Shown: piece by piece, positions 1 to 5,739 of the stretch
How the letters are laid out: the number at the start of each line of letters is the position of its first letter
Numbering within the stretch: position 1 is the stretch's first letter
Notes under the pieces: generated by a model
What the model saw: the letters and a program-made list of their open reading frames with translations, nothing else
What the model was told of the DNA's origin: nothing
Databases searched by the model: none
Source: Acidobacteriota bacterium
Lineage (GTDB): Bacteria > Acidobacteriota > Aminicenantia > UBA2199
Direction of reading: 5' to 3'
Length of the DNA stretch: 5,739 nt
NCBI GenBank assembly: GCA_021817755.1
Contig: JAKAGC010000302.1
Coordinates: 1-5,739, forward strand
Made by a program: the position numbers and the translations under genes

Positions 1-2012
1 AAATAAAATCAATCGAAGACTATATCGATTACTGGTGGGCAAAAAGCCTTTGGATTACTTATCGCAATACGGATAATAAAAATAATAAACAAAAGGCACT
101 CGATTTATTCCTAAAAGTCGCCAATACCACTGGTTCTCCATGGAAGAAAAAAGCCCTTCACGAATATTTACTGGCTTTGTATCATATACAGGATACAGAA
201 AACAGGAAACTCATTATCGACGTTCTCAACCATTTCCCCAATGAAATAAATACGGATTCTCCACAGATTCTTTATCTTTTGGGCGATACTTACAAATCGG
301 AAAACAATAATGAAAAAAGTGACGAATACTTCATCCGGTTATGGAAATCCTACCCCGATTCTTCCTGGGCACGTCGTACAGAAAGAGAATTCAAAGAATC
401 AGGAAAACTTTCTAAACTAGATTACCCTGCCATTCGAGTAGAAGAGCTTTTAAATATTTACAATAAACACCTGGAAAACGATAAAAGCACATCAACCCTG
501 GATACACTGACTAAACGAATGAACTCCTTGAAACCCCATACAATGAATACGAGATTATGGAGAAAATGGAATCTCGTTTATGGGAAAATTTTCTGGTTAA
601 AAGAAGGAATGAAAAAACGAAACAAAGCCTTGAATTATTTTTATAAAGCGTATAATACATCCGATTACGACGTAAAAACAGAAGCTGCTTTTCAATTAGT
701 TCGAATATATGGGGAGGACTTTGTCTTCTCCCGGATTAAAACCATAACCAATGGAATTAATTCCAAACAGGGCAAAAAAGGCTCTTACTTTAACCGCGCT
801 ATTTACTCCGCAGGATTTCCCTTTATTAGAAAACAACAATTCAAACAAGCCATCCATTTTTTTTCCATATTAGCCAATGATGAAAAAAATCCCTATTACG
901 ATCAAGCGCTCTGGCGTCTCCAATGGTGCTACTATCATTTAAAAAATTATAAACAAGTTTTTCTCATACTCGATAAACTTTCAAAACTCGAGAAATGGAT
1001 TGAATACAGCGAGTTTTGGTACGCCCTGGTACTCCAAAAAACAGGTGAAAAAGAAAAGGCAAAAGAAAAATTCCAGGAAGTAATTAATAAATATGCATTC
1101 ACCTATTATGGTGTCCGATCTAAAGAAATATTGCAAAATGAATATGGCCTTTCAGTCGATCTCGAATCCAATAAACCTCCTTTTCGGGAAATTCCCCCGA
1201 TGCGCATCGATAATTCAATTAGGGCCAAACGTTTCGATATATTGAAAGAGCTGCACCTCTACGAATTCGCCGCTATCGAACTGGAAACGTATTTGGCAGA
1301 AAGAAACCTACACCCGTGGACCTATAAAGATACCTGGCGCCCTTATGGCCTTGAACTGGCCAAACTTCATTTTCAATCCAAGAAATACCTTAAAGCCGAA
1401 GTCGCAATTTTTGAAGTATACAGAGACGAACTCTCAGAAGGATTCAAAGATATGCCCCAATGGTTCCGGGAAATATACTACCCTCTCCTTTATAAAGATA
1501 CAATCGATACTTATTCCAATACCTATAAAATGGACCCTCTCCTCGTTTATTCTCTCATACGCCAGGAGAGCGGATTCGATCCTGCTGTCGTTTCCGGGTC
1601 GGGCGCTATCGGTATTATGCAGATCATGCCCCAAACCGGCCAGGATATTTTTAACGAGATTGGCGCTCTTTCAGGTGCATCATCTTATAATGTCGATATG
1701 TTACATAATCCATTATACAATATCCCAATGGGTATCTATCACCTCAGAAACCAGCTATATACTCCTATCGAACGAATCATACAAGACGAAAAAAAAGAAA
1801 AAACGAATAACACCCATTTGAAAAATATACTGATGATTGCAGGTTATAATGCAGGTATAACCGCAGCAAACCGCTGGATTACAGAGATCCCCTTCGAATC
1901 GGATGATGAATTTATCGATCAAATTGATTATACGGAAACACGGCGTTATGTTAAATTAATTCTGAAACACCGGTTCTTCTATCAGAAAATTATTGATTCT
2001 TTACAAAAATAA
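1..2012 (+). CDS. slt: Slt70-type soluble lytic murein transglycosylase, 5'-truncated by window edge
   Basis: This enzyme cleaves the MurNAc-GlcNAc bond of peptidoglycan without water, leaving 1,6-anhydro-MurNAc ends, in the periplasm. The frame is open from base 3 with no ATG before base 177; the TTG at 177 lies inside a helix-rich stretch and is not a credible start, so the gene begins upstream. At least 669 residues are visible, already longer than E. coli Slt70. Window residues 1 to about 490 are rich in aromatic and Leu helical repeats of TPR type, including a YYG motif like those in the Slt70 superhelical ring. The SLT domain (about 495-655) has catalytic Glu522 in RQESGFDP (codon 1566-1568), then GAIGIMQIMP, AGYNAG (Tyr615) and ETRRYV (Glu645, Tyr649). 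A Lys/Glu/Asn-rich insert (about 594-606) precedes AGYNAG. The signal peptide is not visible. The family call is firm; orthology to E. coli slt is inferred from domain order. Confidence 0.93.
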   Translation, partial: IKSIEDYIDYWWAKSLWITYRNTDNKNNKQKALDLFLKVANTTGSPWKKKALHEYLLALYHIQDTENRKLIIDVLNHFPNEINTDSPQILYLLGDTYKSENNNEKSDEYFIRLWKSYPDSSWARRTEREFKESGKLSKLDYPAIRVEELLNIYNKHLENDKSTSTLDTLTKRMNSLKPHTMNTRLWRKWNLVYGKIFWLKEGMKKRNKALNYFYKAYNTSDYDVKTEAAFQLVRIYGEDFVFSRIKTITNGINSKQGKKGSYFNRAIYSAGFPFIRKQQFKQAIHFFSILANDEKNPYYDQALWRLQWCYYHLKNYKQVFLILDKLSKLEKWIEYSEFWYALVLQKTGEKEKAKEKFQEVINKYAFTYYGVRSKEILQNEYGLSVDLESNKPPFREIPPMRIDNSIRAKRFDILKELHLYEFAAIELETYLAERNLHPWTYKDTWRPYGLELAKLHFQSKKYLKAEVAIFEVYRDELSEGFKDMPQWFREIYYPLLYKDTIDTYSNTYKMDPLLVYSLIRQESGFDPAVVSGSGAIGIMQIMPQTGQDIFNEIGALSGASSYNVDMLHNPLYNIPMGIYHLRNQLYTPIERIIQDEKKEKTNNTHLKNILMIAGYNAGITAANRWITEIPFESDDEFIDQIDYTETRRYVKLILKHRFFYQKIIDSLQK

Positions 2013-2013
2013 T

Positions 2014-2045
2014 TGCAGAACCATTTTTGAAAAAAGGGTTCTGCA
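2014..2045. terminator. Hairpin between convergent genes, probable intrinsic terminator (best on the minus strand)
   Basis: TGCAGAACC (2014-2022) pairs perfectly with GGTTCTGCA (2037-2045). After one A-G mismatch, four further T-A pairs can form, leaving a tetraloop. The hairpin starts one base after the slt stop codon and lies 28 bases past the mltD stop. Read on the minus strand, the stem is followed by ATTATTTTTGT, a fair U-tract, so it should end mltD transcription. On the plus strand the nearest T run (2057-2061) is 11 bases away, so termination of slt there is less certain. Confidence 0.75.
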
Positions 2046-2073
2046 CTCCCAAAAACTTTTTACTAATATATTT

Positions 2074-3663
2074 CTAAAAGATATAAATTTTCAGCTTTTG
2101 TCCCGGTTTTAATTTGGAACTGGAAAGCAAACCGTTTAGGGAAATAACATATTCCACCCTGAGTTTGTATTTACGGGCAATTTCCGTCGGCGTTTCACCC
2201 TTCTTCACCGTATGAATCATTACCTTTTTTATCCGGTCCTGAGAATTAATTGTCAATTTCCGTCCAGGATGAATACGTGTTCCTTTCATCTTATTCCATC
2301 GCATGATATCGCGAGCTGAGACACCTCTAAATAATAATGCGATTTTAACCAGCGTGTCTCCATGATCCACCGTATAGATTAATTTCTGAGAACCTTTATA
2401 AACTGTTTTTGCAGTTTGATTCCCAGTACTCGAAGAAGAGACACCGTATAATAATATTTTTTGACCGGGGCTTATAATAGTATTCGGGAGATTGTTCCAT
2501 CTTTTCAGATCATCAACCGATACTCCGAATTGTTGAGAAATACGGAAAAGCGTTTCTCCTTTTTTAACAATGTAAAAATTCGGTGTCGTTTCAGGTTGGG
2601 GAGTTACTGTTTTTTCAACATTAACCGATGGTTCAGTATCTGTAGGCGGCGTTTTTTCTTCTTCATCATCCAGGTCTTCTCTTGGAGAATGCAACGCATT
2701 AATAATTTCGATATCTTCCGCTTCATTCGGTTCCAGTGCGATCGCTTTTGAAGCCAGAGTATAGCGGGCAGGGTCGTGATTTATCAATATTACCGCAAGT
2801 AAGCGGGGGATATATTCATCTGTTTCTTGCCGCAGCAATTTTTTTTGTACCAATGTCCAGAAAGAACGTTCAGTATAGGAAATATTACGTAATGCATTGA
2901 GAATCTTTCCTTCGCCTGCATTATAAGCACAAAGAGCCAGGAAAGGGTCTTCCATACCGAACATGGAAAGCAAATCATTCAAGTAGCGAGCCGCTGCATT
3001 TGTAGCTTTAACCGGGTCTTTCCGTTCATCAACAGAGCGGGTGACCTTAAGTCCATACATACGTGCCGTACCTCTCATGAATTGCCACATTCCCACAGCG
3101 CTTGCACGGGATTTTACCGATGTGTTGAACCCCGATTCCACCACCGGGAGATAAATCAAAGCAGTAGGCAGTTTTTGGCTTTCAAATACTTCCTTTATCA
3201 TCGGGAAATACTGCTCACCCCTGGTCATTGCTCGCCGGAAAAAACGGGACCCCTTTTCATCTTCAGAAAAATACCGAATATAAAAGGCTACGCGTTTAAT
3301 AAATTCATCCGGTACTTTTACATCCGTAGAATATCCAAAATCTTTGAATGCATTTGTTATTCCCGTGTTTATCGTCTCTATGATTTTCTGATTCCCGAAT
3401 TGAACAGGTTTTCCATTATCAGAAACCGGTTTATTGAGTTCGATTAAAGGAATTTTTTCATCCTCCGATTGCTCGGTCTTTTGGTTTTGAGGTTCTTCCT
3501 GTGCTTTTTTACTATTCCCTCCCGATTCAACCTGTTGAGAAACCACAGATGTTGCATCGGGTTTTGAAGCATTCGGAGTAGTTTCAGGTTTATGAGCACT
3601 CTTCGCACATCCAACAAAAACAAAAACCGCCAGTATGTATAAAGCAAACAGTTTCTTCATCAT
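2074..3663 (-). CDS. mltD: MltD-type membrane-bound lytic murein transglycosylase lipoprotein with three LysM domains
   Basis: A complete 529-residue protein. The N-terminus is a lipoprotein signal: MMKK, a hydrophobic stretch, then FVGC with the lipidated Cys19. Ala20 follows rather than Asp, which in enterobacterial rules favours the outer membrane. Residues 21-75 are a Gln/Glu/Ser/Lys-rich tether. The SLT domain (about 155-265) has catalytic Glu176 in PVVESGFN (codon 3136-3138), then AVGMWQFM and CAYNAGEGK (Tyr247). A Pro/Glu/Thr-rich linker (about 326-361) leads to three LysM modules, at about 363-406, 429-473 and 482-527, each with a GET or GDT turn and a PG-K-L end; these bind peptidoglycan GlcNAc. 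E. coli MltD is shorter, with fewer LysM repeats. Role: glycan-strand cleavage by a membrane-anchored, wall-bound exolytic or endolytic enzyme. It has its own promoter and a downstream hairpin, so it is probably monocistronic. The second ATG (3660-3658) may be the true start; see the RBS entry. Confidence 0.93.
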   Translation of the reverse strand: MMKKLFALYILAVFVFVGCAKSAHKPETTPNASKPDATSVVSQQVESGGNSKKAQEEPQNQKTEQSEDEKIPLIELNKPVSDNGKPVQFGNQKIIETINTGITNAFKDFGYSTDVKVPDEFIKRVAFYIRYFSEDEKGSRFFRRAMTRGEQYFPMIKEVFESQKLPTALIYLPVVESGFNTSVKSRASAVGMWQFMRGTARMYGLKVTRSVDERKDPVKATNAAARYLNDLLSMFGMEDPFLALCAYNAGEGKILNALRNISYTERSFWTLVQKKLLRQETDEYIPRLLAVILINHDPARYTLASKAIALEPNEAEDIEIINALHSPREDLDDEEEKTPPTDTEPSVNVEKTVTPQPETTPNFYIVKKGETLFRISQQFGVSVDDLKRWNNLPNTIISPGQKILLYGVSSSSTGNQTAKTVYKGSQKLIYTVDHGDTLVKIALLFRGVSARDIMRWNKMKGTRIHPGRKLTINSQDRIKKVMIHTVKKGETPTEIARKYKLRVEYVISLNGLLSSSKLKPGQKLKIYIF

Positions 3664-3666
3664 TTA

Positions 3667-3673
3667 TCCTCTT
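3667..3673 (-). promoter_or_regulatory. Ribosome binding site of mltD; decides between two adjacent ATGs
   Basis: The minus strand reads AAGAGGA, then TAA, then ATGATG. The GAGG core (3671-3668) is 4 nt from the first ATG (3663-3661) and 7 nt from the second (3660-3658). Usual spacing of 5-9 nt favours the second ATG, which would give a 528-residue product beginning MKKLFALY. The signal peptide works either way. Confidence 0.7.
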
Positions 3674-3695
3674 AAAATAAACCGTGTTAGCAAAT

Positions 3696-3724
3696 AGTAT
3701 AAACTAAAAGAAACAATCTTTCAA
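3696..3724 (-). promoter_or_regulatory. Sigma-70-type promoter of mltD
   Basis: On the minus strand, a -35 box TTGAAA (3724-3719, 5 of 6 to consensus) and a -10 box TATACT (3701-3696, 5 of 6) are separated by exactly 17 bp. Transcription should begin around 3691-3687, giving a leader of roughly 25-30 nt that contains the GAGG site. The position between the 21-bp repeat array and the gene means the array is probably not part of the mltD transcript made from this promoter. Confidence 0.78.
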
Positions 3725-3798
3725 GAGAAAATGGCCAGTGATGCTATTCACATTTTCACAAAACAAAGAAAAGAAAGATGTGAGGTTAAACTTTCGAT

Positions 3799-4071
3799 TC
3801 TCATTCGGAAATAGAATAATCTCACTAATAAATAAGTTCTCTTCACAAATATATTGGCTATTCTCACAAAAAGGGAAGCTGACTTCATTCTGAACTCCAT
3901 AAGCTTCATTTCAATATACATTGATTTCACTCTGAACTCAGTCATCTTCATTCCGAGAGGAATCATCTTCCTTCCGAACTCCATCGTCTTCAATCTGAAC
4001 TCCAACGCCCTCACTTTTAACTCCATCATCTTCATCCGGAAATGAGTCGTTCTCCTTCCGAGCTCAATTAT
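3799..4071. repeat. Degenerate 21-bp tandem repeat array, 13 units in one phase
   Basis: Nine units from 3883 to 4071 run without any indel at exactly 21 bp. On the plus strand the core is CTTCATTCTGAACTCCAT followed by three variable bases, often CAT or CGT. Unit positions 3 (T), 4 (C) and 11 (A) are the same in all nine. Four weaker units (starting 3799, 3820, 3841 and 3862) precede them in phase; they keep TCTCA or CTTCA at the unit start and drift afterwards. The plus strand of the core is strongly pyrimidine-rich with one G, and about 40% GC against roughly 13-25% in DNA to the right. Twenty-one bp is two helical turns and seven codons. The minus strand is open from 4170 to the stop at 3748-3750 and reads as heptads near MK-x-MEFR. 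No family is recognised; whether it is translated is unresolved. Confidence 0.85.
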
Positions 4072-4089
4072 TGCAACAAAATGTTGCAA
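4071..4089. repeat. Perfect 7-bp inverted repeat at the end of the 21-bp array
   Basis: TTGCAAC (4071-4077) and GTTGCAA (4083-4089) flank the five bases AAAAT. It begins on the last base of the ninth strong repeat unit. It could fold as a small hairpin on either strand or serve as a palindromic protein site; there is no T-tract directly after it on either strand, so a terminator is unlikely. Confidence 0.55.
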
Positions 4090-4153
4090 CAGTCTCAAAA
4101 AATAATGCATTAATTCATTTCTGATATAAAGTAAGGTTTTCAGAATTAGGATT

Positions 4154-4216
4154 ACCCACCCCAAATAGAATCATCTTCAATCTGAAATCCACTACCTCGA
4201 TCTCCGAATGATACTA
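4154..4216. repeat. Second, out-of-phase block of the 21-bp repeat
   Basis: The unit at 4175-4195 begins CTTCAATCTGAA, identical over 12 bases to the start of the array unit at 3988. The next 21 bases (4196-4216) match more weakly (TCTCCGAA), and the 21 bases before (4154-4174) share only the end of a unit (AATAGAATCAT-like). Its phase is shifted by 2 bases from the main array, which shows at least one indel in the 80 or so bases between. A further isolated GAACTCCATA at 4254-4263 equals 10 bases of the unit at 3883. Confidence 0.6.
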
Positions 4217-4613
4217 TCCTCAAAAAAAAATTATTTCTAAAATAAAAGAAAGCGAACTCCATACAGAATGAGAATACCATTTTACATTACTTACGAAAAA
4301 TATAGTGAAGTCTGATGAGCCCCTATTAGATAATAAAACGAGACTTATAATGTAAATAATTCAAATTAACTTACAATTTACCTTGCTATTTAAAAGAAAA
4401 AAATAACAATAAATTTTACTGAAATAGTGGTCAAATTATTAGTTTAGACTGAAATTAAAATCCACTTTTTTAGAATTTTGTAATTTTTAAACGAGAAATA
4501 AAATTTAATATTTTCATAAAAAGGGCTGATTAAAAGTTGAAATATATTATTTTTTATGATATCTTTTTGTTTTAACTATAAAAGAAACAATTTATAAAGA
4601 GCATAATGGCATA

Positions 4614-4645
4614 AAAATTATGTTATTATGGAAACTCATAATTTT
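4614..4645. promoter_or_regulatory. 9-bp inverted repeat just upstream of the propeller gene's ribosome site
   Basis: AAAATTATG (4614-4622) pairs perfectly with CATAATTTT (4637-4645) around a 14-base loop, ending three bases before the AGGAG. CATAAT/ATTATG half sites also occur at 4602-4607 and 4625-4630, so alternative pairings are possible. It may be an operator or a leader hairpin that affects translation. The stem is almost all A-T, so it would be weak as RNA, and chance is a real alternative. Confidence 0.35.
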
Positions 4646-4648
4646 AAA

Positions 4649-4653
4649 AGGAG
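4649..4653 (+). promoter_or_regulatory. Ribosome binding site that fixes the start of the propeller gene
   Basis: AGGAG lies 5 bases (CAAAA) before the ATG at 4659. The earlier in-frame ATG at 4620 has no such site, and using it would put 13 residues ahead of the MKKKT signal-peptide start and translate through the inverted repeat and the ribosome site itself. Confidence 0.85.
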
Positions 4654-4658
4654 CAAAA

Positions 4659-5699
4659 ATGAAGAAAAAAACGTTAATTTGTGTTTGTATTTTGATGATA
4701 GTATTGGGGATTTTGTCTGGTGACAGTCTTTTTGCAACAAAATTGGGAACGTTAAAGGACATAGCAATTCCAGGTTATATTACTGTAAGCAATGGACAGC
4801 TTTATATTACGGATCAAAAAACCGATAAATCCTTTTTAATGAACCTCACGGATTTAAAAATAATAAAACAATTAACCCAAAGGGGTTCAGGTCCTATCGA
4901 AACACAATTCATGCCAATGATTACCGTATATTCTGATTACGTATTTTTATATTCAAATGAAAAAGCAATTTATTTTTCGCGTGATGGGAATTACCTTAAA
5001 GAGTTTCGCATTAAAAAAAAAGGTAATTGGTTTATGGCTCTTGGGGAAAATTTTGTATTAGAAACTACAATTGCAAAAAATCAAGAGCGTTGGACAGATA
5101 TTTCTCTTTACTCTTATTCAAATGAAATGGATTTGAGCGCCCTAAAAAACCTTTATCTATCTAAAAATTCTCAATTAACTAAATCAAATGGAAAATTCAA
5201 TCTTTATTTATTAAAGGAGTATGCCAGATATACGGTTCAAGACAATAAACTATTTCTGGGAGATTCTTCGCGTGGATTGTATCTCGAAGTATTTAATACA
5301 AAAGGTGATAAAATCAATAAAATACACCTGAAACAATTTGAAAAACAGAAAGTATCAGAGCAATTTAAAAATGATTATATGAAGTTGGTGAAATCCAGTC
5401 CCAATTATGAAGCAGCTACAAAGATATATAATCTCTTACTTCCAGAATATTTCCCGGGGTTCTATTATTTTGTAGTAGATAAAGAAAGAGTTTATTTTAT
5501 AACTTACAACAGAAAGGGGAATAATCGGGAAGTAATAGTGGCAGATTGGAGGAATGGAAAATTTATAAAAAAAACAGAGATACCATGGATAATTAATGAA
5601 TCATCTTATCTCCTGCCAATTGTGGATGGGAAATTCTATTATCCTTTAGAAAATGAAGAAACAGAAGAATGGGAACTCCATGTGGCAGAAGTTAAATAA
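4659..5699 (+). CDS. Secreted beta-propeller-like protein, 6-bladed propeller (DUF5128-like) group
   Basis: A 346-residue exported protein of unknown specific function. Residues 1-26 form a signal peptide: MKKK, a hydrophobic core rich in Ile, Leu and Val, then SLFA with likely cleavage before Thr27. Two Cys residues (8 and 10) sit too early for a lipobox. The mature part has repeated short strand patterns of propeller type: VSNGQLYITDQ (about 43-53), YSDYVFLYSN (91-100) followed by IYFSRDGNYLKEF (104-116), DNKLFLGD, and RVYFITYNRKGNNREVIVADW near the end. RGSGP at 75-79 resembles the G-x-GPGE signature of 6-bladed propellers common in Bacteroidota and Aminicenantes, but lacks the second Gly. 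The segment from about residue 225 to 275 looks helical and charged and may interrupt the blades. No catalytic motif is visible. It is divergent from mltD and more AT-rich than the two transglycosylases (20-38% GC in sampled lines against about 40-43%). The export call is firm; the family call is moderate. Confidence 0.72.
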   Translation: MKKKTLICVCILMIVLGILSGDSLFATKLGTLKDIAIPGYITVSNGQLYITDQKTDKSFLMNLTDLKIIKQLTQRGSGPIETQFMPMITVYSDYVFLYSNEKAIYFSRDGNYLKEFRIKKKGNWFMALGENFVLETTIAKNQERWTDISLYSYSNEMDLSALKNLYLSKNSQLTKSNGKFNLYLLKEYARYTVQDNKLFLGDSSRGLYLEVFNTKGDKINKIHLKQFEKQKVSEQFKNDYMKLVKSSPNYEAATKIYNLLLPEYFPGFYYFVVDKERVYFITYNRKGNNREVIVADWRNGKFIKKTEIPWIINESSYLLPIVDGKFYYPLENEETEEWELHVAEVK

Positions 5700-5739
5700 C
5701 ATTATCTGTAAGAAATGCTATTTTGATTTTATCTTTTTA
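5700..5739. other. Short 3' flank, no terminator visible
   Basis: The 40 bases after the propeller gene's stop are AT-rich with T runs but contain no stem of useful length. A terminator or a following gene in the same transcript would lie beyond the window. Confidence 0.5.

Larger units (their letters stand above)
4217..4658. other. Gene-free, very AT-rich interval upstream of the propeller gene
   Basis: No open frame with a plausible start and ribosome site is visible. Hand counts give about 20% GC for 4381-4440 and 13% for 4501-4560. Structures present are a 9-bp inverted repeat, TTTACATTA (4281-4289) with TAATGTAAA (4348-4356), which encloses AAGTCT (4308-4313) with AGACTT (4341-4346), and a weak AGTGG/CCACT pair (4426-4430 and 4462-4466) followed by a T run. 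Its right end must hold the promoter of the downstream gene, but the DNA is so AT-rich that no single -35/-10 pair stands out. TATAAA at 4593-4598 is the best -10 candidate, with only a poor -35 (TTTTAA) 17 bp upstream. Confidence 0.6.

Noticed and set aside
177..179. TTG as the start of the Slt gene
   Set aside because: The frame continues open to base 3 with helical-repeat-like sequence, so the TTG codes an internal Leu.
2461..3647. Several 60-120-codon open frames overlapping mltD on both strands
   Set aside because: They lie within the well-supported mltD frame, lack ribosome sites, and their translations are Phe, Ile and Arg-rich shadows with no domain.
3854..4045. 63-residue plus-strand open frame inside the array (NS-[IV]-x-F-type heptads)
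   Set aside because: The 21-bp period keeps any stop-free frame open across the units. There is no ribosome site at its start, and the frame closes near the strong repeats' right end.
3799..4216. CRISPR array
   Set aside because: Units are contiguous 21-mers with no spacers and no invariant repeat, and no cas gene is in the window.
4308..4346. Hammerhead ribozyme look-alike: GTCTGATGAG followed 19 bases later by ACGAGAC
   Set aside because: The CTGATGA core is present, but the second core reads GAG instead of the required GAA. The bases after CTGATGAG (CCCC) face AAA, so stem II does not form. The AAGTC and GACTT arms pair with each other instead of building stems I and III.
4426..4471. AGTGG/CCACT stem followed by six Ts as a terminator
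   Set aside because: Only five pairs with a 31-base loop and no gene upstream on the plus strand to terminate.
4620..4658. Earlier ATG start for the propeller gene
   Set aside because: No ribosome site precedes it, and it would put MLLWKLIILKGAK ahead of a normal MKKKT signal peptide while translating the AGGAG as codons.

Overview
The window looks like part of a chromosome from an AT-rich bacterium with a Gram-negative envelope. Two genes encode periplasmic or outer-membrane lytic transglycosylases, one with a lipobox. A third encodes an exported beta-propeller-like protein. Genes with readable starts have purine-rich Shine-Dalgarno sites, and one has a textbook sigma-70 promoter (TTGAAA, 17 bp, TATACT). 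Both points argue against Bacteroidota. An Acidobacteriota or Aminicenantes-like source would fit the propeller family, but that is a weak inference; the sequence does not fix the taxon.

Layout. Bases 1-2012 (+) hold the 3' part of an Slt70-type soluble lytic transglycosylase, with a helical-repeat domain followed by the SLT catalytic domain. Its start lies outside the window. It converges with a complete MltD-type lipoprotein transglycosylase with three LysM domains (2074-3663, -). The 61 bases between their stop codons hold a strong hairpin that probably ends one or both transcripts. Upstream of mltD is a gene-free interval of almost 1 kb (3664-4658). It contains the mltD promoter, a degenerate 21-bp tandem array (3799-4071), a second out-of-phase block of the same repeat (4154-4216), several inverted repeats, and about 440 bp of very AT-rich DNA. 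A divergent gene (4659-5699, +) then encodes a secreted protein resembling the 6-bladed beta-propeller (DUF5128-like) group.

How the parts relate. The two transglycosylases should act on the same substrate, the peptidoglycan glycan strand: one as a free or loosely bound periplasmic enzyme, the other anchored to a membrane and carrying wall-binding LysM domains. Nothing links the propeller protein to them except that it is divergent, and it is visibly more AT-rich. The most unusual structure is the 21-bp array. Its period equals two DNA helical turns and also exactly seven codons. It leaves both strands open over much of its length, and on the minus strand it reads as heptads close to MK-x-MEFR. 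It is either a decayed or cryptic heptad-repeat coding sequence or a helically phased DNA element behind the mltD promoter. The sequence alone does not settle which.
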